From: Methanoregulaceae archaeon UBA288
Lineage (GTDB): Archaea > Halobacteriota > Methanomicrobia > Methanomicrobiales > Methanospirillaceae
Reading direction: 5' to 3'
Assembly: GCA_002495225.1 (NCBI GenBank)
Contig: DAEF01000221.1
Span: forward strand, 1 to 6,470
Length of the DNA: 6,470 bases
A program made the translations under genes and the position numbers. Shown here piece after piece: positions 1 through 4,326 of this stretch. The notes beneath the pieces were generated by a model. The model had not been told where the DNA came from, searched no databases, and saw only the letters and a program-made list of their open reading frames with translations. Each line of letters begins with the position of its first letter. Positions within the stretch are counted from its first letter, which is position 1.

Positions 1-840
1 TTCGGCGCCCGCCACGTCGCCTCGCTCGCGCCGTTCGCGCTCTGGTCGTTTCTGATCGCGCTCGTGGCGGTCGTCAGCGCGAACGCCGACACGGTCCTGA
101 TCGGCCACCTCCTCTCGGACCGCGAGGTCGCGCTTTACCGGACCCCGCTCCAGCTCGCGGCCCTGGCGGTCCTCTCGACCATGCCGCTCCGGGCCTCGCT
201 CGCGCCCCGGATCGCGGGCTGGTCGAAGGCCGGCGCGCTCGGCGAGGCGGCGGAGGCCCTGGCCCGGGCCTGGACCTTCGCCCTCCTGCTCGCGGTTCCG
301 GCCGCCGTCGGGGGACTCCTGCTTGCGGACCGGCTCCTCTACTTCCTCTACGGCGCCGAGTTCGCCGGGGCCGCCCCCGCGCTCGCCGTCCTCTTCCTCG
401 CCCAGCTCGTCTCGGTCGGCTCCCTGCTCGAGGGGATGGCCCTCTCGGCCGTCGGCCGGCCGCGCGGGGCCTTCGCGGCGGCCGGCGCCGGGGCCGCGGT
501 GCTGGTCCTCGGCGACCTCTACCTGATCCCCGTCCACGGCGTCGCCGGCGCGGCCCTGGCCCTGCTCGCCTCGACGGCGGTCGCGACCGTCCTCGCCCGG
601 GCCCTGCTCCGCCGGACGGTCCGGGTCCGGCTCGAGCGCCGCCCCCTCGGCGCCATCGCGCTCGGGGCCGGGCTGATGGCCGGCGCCGTGCTCGCGTACC
701 GGGCCGTGCTGCCCCTGGACTCCCTGCTTCTCCTGGTCGGCGCGGTCGCGCTCGGGGCCGCGGTCTACCTCGGCGCGGTCCTCGCGCTCGACCCGACGAT
801 CCGGGCCGAGGTGGCCGGCCTGGCGCGGGCCGTTCTCTAG
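1..840 (+). CDS. Wzx/MATE-like polysaccharide flippase, C-terminal part (5' end outside window)
   Basis: Reading frame 1 is open from the first base to the TAG at 838-840 and gives 279 residues with no start of its own inside the family boundary. A GTG at 64 lies within the conserved region and is unlikely to be the true start. The protein is almost wholly hydrophobic, with about seven or eight candidate membrane segments (near residues 10-30, 45-65, 90-112, 123-143, 152-172, 180-198, 215-232 and 240-258), separated by short Arg-rich loops. The pattern 'ADTVLIGHLLSDREVALYR' followed by a Pro-containing helix matches the opening of the second half of Wzx/polysaccharide-synthase flippases, as does 'LYFLYGAEFAGAAPAL' further on. 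Family members usually have 400-500 residues, so about 150-220 N-terminal residues are missing. The inferred role is moving lipid-linked glycans across the cytoplasmic membrane for surface polysaccharide or glycoprotein synthesis. A generic MATE-fold exporter is the alternative. It reads in the same direction as thpR, 51 bases upstream. Confidence 0.75.
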   Translation, partial: FGARHVASLAPFALWSFLIALVAVVSANADTVLIGHLLSDREVALYRTPLQLAALAVLSTMPLRASLAPRIAGWSKAGALGEAAEALARAWTFALLLAVPAAVGGLLLADRLLYFLYGAEFAGAAPALAVLFLAQLVSVGSLLEGMALSAVGRPRGAFAAAGAGAAVLVLGDLYLIPVHGVAGAALALLASTAVATVLARALLRRTVRVRLERRPLGAIALGAGLMAGAVLAYRAVLPLDSLLLLVGAVALGAAVYLGAVLALDPTIRAEVAGLARAVL

Positions 841-891
841 GTGCGGGCCGACCGATCCTGCTTTGTGCCGGGCGCGCACACACTCTCCCCC

Positions 892-1431
892 ATGGTGCGG
901 ACGTTCGTCGCAGTCGACCTCCCGGAGGAGATGCGGGCCCGGATCGCCGAAACCGCGCAGGCCCTTCGCGGCTCGGAGGCGCGGCTCACCTTCGTGGCCC
1001 CGGCCCAGGTCCACGTCACGCTCGCGTTCCTCGGCGAGGTCGAGCCCGACCGGATCCCGGGGGTCGCAACCGCGCTCGAGGCCGTCCGGCCGGCCCCGTT
1101 CGATCTCGCGGTCGGCCCGATCGCCGGGAACAGCCGGTCGTCCCCGCGGACGATCTGGTGCCCGTGCACCGACGACGGCGCGCTCGCGGCGCTCGCCGGG
1201 GCAGTGGGCGCCGCGCTCGAGCCGCTCGGCTTTCTTCGCGAGCGGCGCCCCTTCCGGGGCCACGCGACGGTCGCGCGGGTCAAGGCCTTCCACCCCTCCC
1301 TCCTCGACCGGCTCGCGGGCCTGCCCCGCGACGGCTTCGGGACCTTCACAGTCGACCGGTTCCGGCTCAAGAAGTCCACGCTCACGCCGCAGGGCCCCGT
1401 CTACGAGGACCTCGCCGAGGTGGTCTTCTGA
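892..1431 (+). CDS. thpR: RNA 2',3'-cyclic phosphodiesterase (2'-5' RNA ligase family)
   Basis: This 179-residue protein belongs to the 2H phosphoesterase superfamily, whose ThpR members open 2',3'-cyclic phosphates on RNA and can join 2'-5' ends in vitro. Both signature HxTx motifs are present: HVTL at residues 41-44, within 'HVTLAFLGE', and HATV at 124-127, within 'RGHATVARVK'. The N-terminus 'MVRTFVAVDLPEE' and the C-terminal 'KKSTLTPQGPVYEDL' are also typical, and the length fits the family (about 175-190). The ATG at 892 was chosen because the family begins there. The same frame is open back to a GTG at 841, directly after the flippase stop, but those 17 extra residues look unlike the family. 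No Shine-Dalgarno precedes 892 (a pyrimidine-rich run lies there), and I see no convincing TATA box in 841-891, so a leaderless start or read-through from the flippase are both possible. Its stop overlaps the likely cca start. The shared operon suggests work on tRNA or other RNA 3' ends, which is inference. Confidence 0.93.
   Translation: MVRTFVAVDLPEEMRARIAETAQALRGSEARLTFVAPAQVHVTLAFLGEVEPDRIPGVATALEAVRPAPFDLAVGPIAGNSRSSPRTIWCPCTDDGALAALAGAVGAALEPLGFLRERRPFRGHATVARVKAFHPSLLDRLAGLPRDGFGTFTVDRFRLKKSTLTPQGPVYEDLAEVVF
1417..1422 (+). promoter_or_regulatory. Shine-Dalgarno GAGGTG for cca, inside the thpR 3' end
   Basis: GAGGTG is a six-base match to the complement of the archaeal 16S 3' tail (consensus GGAGGTGAT). 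It ends five bases before the CTG at 1428, an ideal spacing. No comparable site precedes the only nearby conventional start, the GTG at 1452, so this site decides the start choice. The caveat is that these bases also encode Glu-Val near the end of ThpR, so the match could be partly coincidental. Confidence 0.55.
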
Positions 1432-2792
1432 CCGACGAGATCCGCGCGGCCGTGCTCGCCGAGATCCGGCCCCGGCCGGACGAGCTCGCCCACCTCCAGG
1501 GGGTGATCGATCGTCTCGTGCCCGCCATCGAGGCCCGGGGCGCCGGGGCCATGGTCGTCGGCTCGGCCTCGCGCGGGACCTGGGTCCGCGGCGACCGCGA
1601 CCTCGACCTCTTCCTCCTCTTCCCGCCCGGGCTCGACCGCGACTCCCTGGAGCGCGACGGGCTCGCCATGGCCCGCGCCATCGCCCTGGAGTTCGGCGAC
1701 GGCTACCGCGAGAAGTACGCCGAGCACCCGTACATCAACGCGACCGTGGACGGGATCGATGTCGACCTGGTGCCGTGCTACTGCGTGGCCTCCGCGACCG
1801 AGATCCAGAGCGCGGTCGACCGGACCCCGTTCCACACGCGGTACGTCGCCGAGCGGATCACGGGGCTCGTGGACGACGTCCTCCTCCTCAAGCAGTTCGC
1901 CAAGGCCGGCGGGGTCTACGGCTCGGACCAGATGACCGAGGGGTTCGCCGGGTACCTCTGCGAGCTCCTGGTCCTCCGGTACGGCTCGTTCGGGGGCGTG
2001 CTCGCGGGGGCGAGCGTCTGGCGGCCTGGAATCGTGATCGACCTCGAGGGGCACGCGGCAAAGCCGTTCGAGGAGCCGCTCGTGGTGGTCGACCCGGTCG
2101 ACCCGAACAGGAACGTCTCGGCCTCGGTCTCGCTCTCGAAGATGATGGCCTTCGTCGAGCTCGCGCGGGGTTACCTCGCGGCCCCGTCGGCCGCGTTCTT
2201 CGAGGTCCGGCCCGACCCGCCGATGGAGGCCGGAGCGTTCGCGGACGCGCTCGCCGAGCGCGGGACCGCGCTCTTCGCTCTCCGGTTCCCGACCCCGAAC
2301 CTGATCGAGGACGTGGTCGTGCCCCAGCTGAGGAAGAGCCTCGACGGCCTCGTCCAGCTCCTCGCGCGGAACGGCTTCGTCGTCAACCGGGCGGACTGCG
2401 AGATGGGCCCCGACCACTGCCTGCTGGTCTTCGAGCTGCTGGTCGATGCCCTCCCGGCGGTCGCGCGCCACCAGGGCCCGCCGCTCTGGAACGGCGAGAA
2501 CGCGGGAAAGTTCCGCGAGAAGTACGCGGCCAGGCCCGGCGCCGGGCCGTTCGCGGGCCCGTTCATCGAGGACGGCCGGTACGTGGTCGAGGTCCCGCGC
2601 CGCTACCGGACGGCCGGGGGCCTGCTCGGGTCGGACGAGATCCTCGGGGTCTCGCTCGGCAAGAACGTGAGGCGGGCCCTCGGGGACCGCGAGCTCCTGG
2701 CCGGCCGGGACTGCTGGTCCGCGGAGTTCGCGCCGTTCCTCGGGGCCTTTCTCGACCCGGCCTCGCCGCTCGTCCGGCTCGAGCGCGGCTAG
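1428..2792 (+). CDS. cca: CCA tRNA nucleotidyltransferase, archaeal class I
   Basis: This enzyme adds or repairs the 3'-terminal CCA of tRNA using CTP and ATP without a nucleic acid template. With CTG at 1428 as start the product has 454 residues, within the archaeal family range (about 437-460). The nucleotidyltransferase signature is clear: Gly45-Ser46 in 'VVGSASRGTW', then the metal-binding pair Asp58/Asp60 in 'DLDLFLLFP', then the third carboxylate in 'DVDLVPCY' (residues 111-118). 'RTPFHTRYV' (132-140) and 'GSDQMTEGFAGYLCELL' (165-181) are hallmark segments of the central domain, and the C-terminal part carries the tail domain that contacts tRNA. From memory, the catalytic residues fall within about one residue of those in the Archaeoglobus fulgidus enzyme when counted from this CTG. 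The first conventional start, GTG at 1452, would shorten the protein by eight residues and has no ribosome binding site. The gene overlaps thpR by four bases, so the two should be translationally coupled. It ends three bases from the convergent gene on the other strand. Product identity is very secure; the start codon is not. Confidence 0.92.
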   Translation: MTDEIRAAVLAEIRPRPDELAHLQGVIDRLVPAIEARGAGAMVVGSASRGTWVRGDRDLDLFLLFPPGLDRDSLERDGLAMARAIALEFGDGYREKYAEHPYINATVDGIDVDLVPCYCVASATEIQSAVDRTPFHTRYVAERITGLVDDVLLLKQFAKAGGVYGSDQMTEGFAGYLCELLVLRYGSFGGVLAGASVWRPGIVIDLEGHAAKPFEEPLVVVDPVDPNRNVSASVSLSKMMAFVELARGYLAAPSAAFFEVRPDPPMEAGAFADALAERGTALFALRFPTPNLIEDVVVPQLRKSLDGLVQLLARNGFVVNRADCEMGPDHCLLVFELLVDALPAVARHQGPPLWNGENAGKFREKYAARPGAGPFAGPFIEDGRYVVEVPRRYRTAGGLLGSDEILGVSLGKNVRRALGDRELLAGRDCWSAEFAPFLGAFLDPASPLVRLERG

Positions 2793-2795
2793 CGA

Positions 2796-3983
2796 CTATA
2801 GGCCCGCCAGCCACCGCGTCAGGGGCGACCAGCGGACGAACCGGGAGGCCGGCGGGGTCAGCCCCGTCGCCGTCCCGGTGCCGATGGCGGTCCGCGTGCC
2901 CGTCGGTTCGGCGACCGTGCGGCCCGCGCCGCCGGAGATCCCGGTCGGCGGGTTCAGCGGGACCGCGCCGACGACGTACCGGCGCGCGCCGAAGCGGGAG
3001 GCCGTCGGCACGGCGGTCACTTCGGCCACGGGCGCCGTCGTAAACGGGCCGGCGTCCAGGGACGCGGTGTAGATGTCCCGGTTGCCGTTCCGGTCCGTCT
3101 CCCAGACGACCCTGGTCCCGTCGATCTCGGGGTCCTGGTCGGCGACATCGACCCCGTTCGCGGTGACCTGCGTGCCCGTCCCGAAGTTCATGCTGTAGAC
3201 CCAGATCTCGGACCCGGTCCCGTCGGCCTCGAGCGCGACCCGGGCGCCGTCGATCCGCTGGCTCAGGTGGCTTCCCGCGCCCACGTCGATGGCCCGGGGC
3301 AGACCGCCCGTGATCGCGTGGCTGTAAGCCCTCCGGCTCCCCGGCTTCCCAGCGAGGTAGGTCACCGCGCCGCCCCCGAGGTCCGGGCTCGAGGGGCGGC
3401 CCGCCGGGGCGATACGGTAGGTCGAGAGCGAGGCGTAGTCGTAGACGACGAGGGACGTCTCGCCGTCCGTCCCCTCGGAGACCCAGACCACCTGGTTGCC
3501 GTCGACCGAGGGGGAGTGCTGGTCCCCGGCCGAGGTCATCCGGGTCTCGATTCCCGTTTCGAGGTCGCGGTGATAGACGTCCCAATCGCTCTCCCGGCGG
3601 TCCTGCCAGACGACCCGGTTGCCGGAGATCCTCGGGCGGGACCGCTCGCCCGGAGCGGCCGCGAGCGTCGTGGTCGCCGCCGTGCCGACCTCGTAGAGCA
3701 GGATGGTGCCGGCCCCCGACTGGTAGACGATCCGGCCCCTGTCGATGTCGGGGTTCGTCTCGTCCGTGCCCGAGGAACTGACCTGCGTCTCGATCCCCGT
3801 CTCCAGGTCCTTCATGTAGATGTCCCAGTTGCCGTTCCGGGAGTCCTCCCAGGCCACGACGTTCCCCGAGACAACGGCGTTCCTCTGGTCGGCGGGGTCG
3901 GTGCAGACCGTCGTCTCCGCCCCGGCACAGACCGCGAGGGCGGCCGCCAGGATGACCAGGGCCGCGAATCGATGGACGTTCAT
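2796..3983 (-). CDS. Secreted TolB/PD40-like beta-propeller protein
   Basis: This 395-residue protein starts with a signal peptide: basic 'HR' at 4-5, a hydrophobic core to about residue 18, and a likely signal peptidase cut after 'AGA' (20-22). The Cys at 19 follows Val rather than a small residue, so a lipoprotein anchor is unlikely. Residues 23-315 form about seven units of roughly 40 residues, each with a core like 'DGxxVVWxxxRxGxxDIYxxxLxTG' and ending in 'xxPxI'. Examples begin near residues 39, 80, 119, 160, 203, 244 and 287. 'DLETGIET' occurs twice (59-66, 140-147). The last unit stops early and residues 23-38 resemble the missing end, suggesting a closed seven-bladed ring. Residues 318-395 are a Thr/Pro/Gly/Arg-rich tail with no obvious membrane helix. 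The third codon positions of the tail remain almost all G or C, so it is coding and not a frameshift product. GTG at 3986 is an alternative start one codon earlier. It is probably a surface or secreted binding protein; ligand unknown. Confidence 0.85.
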   Translation of the reverse strand: MNVHRFAALVILAAALAVCAGAETTVCTDPADQRNAVVSGNVVAWEDSRNGNWDIYMKDLETGIETQVSSSGTDETNPDIDRGRIVYQSGAGTILLYEVGTAATTTLAAAPGERSRPRISGNRVVWQDRRESDWDVYHRDLETGIETRMTSAGDQHSPSVDGNQVVWVSEGTDGETSLVVYDYASLSTYRIAPAGRPSSPDLGGGAVTYLAGKPGSRRAYSHAITGGLPRAIDVGAGSHLSQRIDGARVALEADGTGSEIWVYSMNFGTGTQVTANGVDVADQDPEIDGTRVVWETDRNGNRDIYTASLDAGPFTTAPVAEVTAVPTASRFGARRYVVGAVPLNPPTGISGGAGRTVAEPTGTRTAIGTGTATGLTPPASRFVRWSPLTRWLAGL

Positions 3984-4005
3984 CACCCTTCTTCACGTAT
4001 GGCTT

Positions 4006-4021
4006 GATAATAACGATTTCG
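4006..4021 (-). promoter_or_regulatory. BRE/TATA promoter for the propeller gene
   Basis: Read on the minus strand, CGAAATC (4021 to 4015) is a BRE-like element directly followed by the A/T-rich box GTTATTATC (4014 to 4006), a rare A/T island in very GC-rich DNA. The box centre, about 4010, lies 27 bases from the ATG at 3983 and 24 from the GTG at 3986. Archaeal transcription begins about 24-28 bases from the box centre, so the mRNA should start at or next to the start codon. A purine-rich stretch, GAAGAAGGGTG, sits just before the ATG and could serve as a weak ribosome site if transcription starts further upstream. Confidence 0.55.
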
Positions 4022-4100
4022 TTGTTCTCAGCGCGGCAGCCGTCACCAGGCCGTCAGGAGGCGGTGCTCGTGACCCCGATGGACGCGGGGCCGGGAACCC

Positions 4101-4304
4101 ATGGGAGGTCAGAGACGAGCGCGGGGTGTCGGGCTTCACTGCCAGGCAGGGGCCCAGCTCCTGGGAAACCAGCGGATCTTCGACTGGCTCGACGAGGAAC
4201 TGGCGCGGGGTGGGGAGGGCAGGTACGGCCCTCCTTCGGGACCGAGCGGGCGTCCGTCTCCGACCTCACGGTGCCACGCACCCGGCGAAAGAGATGATAT
4301 ATGA
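4101..4304 (+). CDS. Possible small ORF or gene remnant, 67 codons, doubtful
   Basis: An ATG at 4101 opens a 67-residue frame ending at the TGA 4302-4304, which lies in the TATA box of the kinase gene. I do not recognise the product. The middle part, near residues 20-43 and including 'QRIFDWLDEELARGG', reads like a real amphipathic, acidic helix and has GC-rich third positions over about 4150-4230. The beginning and the Pro/Ser/Arg-rich end look like translated noncoding DNA. No Shine-Dalgarno or TATA box serves the ATG. Overlap with the inverted repeats and with the kinase promoter argues against a working gene. A decayed fragment of a longer gene is the more likely reading if the central motif is genuine; chance is also quite possible. 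Confidence 0.15.
   Translation: MGGQRRARGVGLHCQAGAQLLGNQRIFDWLDEELARGGEGRYGPPSGPSGRPSPTSRCHAPGERDDI
4141..4188. repeat. Clustered CCAG/CTGG inverted repeats with competing hairpins
   Basis: GCCAG at 4141-4145 can pair with CTGGC at 4184-4188. Inside it, CCCAG (4153-4157) pairs with CTGGG (4161-4165) over a 3-base loop. The same CTGG (4161-4164) can instead pair with CCAG (4169-4172) across a GAAA tetraloop. The two inner hairpins exclude each other. A further CTGGC lies at 4200-4204. Such nesting suits either a folded RNA or clustered protein-binding half-sites. The short arms and high GC content mean chance cannot be excluded. Confidence 0.35.
4214..4234. repeat. Perfect 7-bp inverted repeat GGAGGGC / GCCCTCC
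   Basis: GGAGGGC (4214-4220) and GCCCTCC (4228-4234) are exact reverse complements around the 7-base spacer AGGTACG. In RNA two more G-U pairs could extend the stem outward. It has no following T-run on the plus strand, so it is not a typical intrinsic terminator. It starts about 62 bases before the kinase TATA box. An operator for a regulator of one or both divergent genes, or the 3' stem of a small RNA, are the options. Confidence 0.45.
4286..4303 (+). promoter_or_regulatory. BRE/TATA promoter for the sensor kinase
   Basis: A purine-rich BRE-like CGAAAG (4286-4291) is followed by the A/T box GATATATG (4296-4303), the only such island in this part of the region. The centre, near 4299, is 27-28 bases upstream of the ATG at 4327. 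No Shine-Dalgarno precedes that ATG. Together these predict a transcript starting at or a base or two before the start codon, that is, a leaderless mRNA. Confidence 0.6.
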
Positions 4305-4326
4305 GAGGCGAGACCTACAGTCAGCG

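Larger units (their letters stand above)
4022..4285. other. Unexplained core of the divergent intergenic region
   Basis: Between the two divergent promoters lie about 260 GC-rich bases with no confident gene. Six-frame reading gives only short frames without recognisable domains. The stretch contains the palindrome CCCATGGG (4098-4105), a cluster of CCAG/CTGG arms (4141-4204) and a perfect 7-bp inverted repeat (4214-4234). I see no tRNA, 5S rRNA, RNase P RNA or SRP RNA signature. It may hold operators for the two promoters, a small structured RNA, or the decayed remains of a gene; the sequence alone does not decide. Confidence 0.5.

Noticed and set aside
841..891. GTG at 841 as the start of thpR, abutting the flippase stop
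   Set aside because: The 17 added residues do not resemble the family N-terminus, which begins at the ATG at 892, and no ribosome site within usual spacing supports 841.
2799..3032. Frameshift near the 3' end of the propeller gene to explain the odd tail
   Set aside because: The third codon positions in the annotated frame stay almost entirely G or C throughout the tail, which indicates real coding in that frame.
863..3043. A 726-codon plus-strand frame running across thpR, cca and the start of the next gene
   Set aside because: It is an out-of-frame shadow made of Arg, Pro, Ser and Gly, crosses gene boundaries and opposes the clear ThpR and CCA motifs in their own frames.
3540..3820. Nucleotide direct repeat around 3544 and 3786 as a possible mobile or recombination site
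   Set aside because: The similarity comes from the repeated protein motif DLETGIET in two propeller blades and differs at synonymous positions, as expected for internal protein repeats.
2563..3996. A 477-codon minus-strand frame over the propeller gene
   Set aside because: It has an Arg/Gly/Pro-rich composition, no signal peptide and no repeats. The overlapping frame at 2796-3983 has a signal peptide, seven propeller repeats and a promoter.
4022..4285. A known stable RNA (tRNA, RNase P RNA, SRP RNA) in the intergenic region
   Set aside because: I looked for the T-loop and CCA features of tRNA, the conserved RNase P core elements and the SRP domain signature and found none, so no named RNA is called.
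4296..4303. ATG at 4301 as an upstream start for the kinase
   Set aside because: It is in a different reading frame from the receiver domain and lies inside the TATA box; the frame from it is a Ser/Arg-rich shadow.
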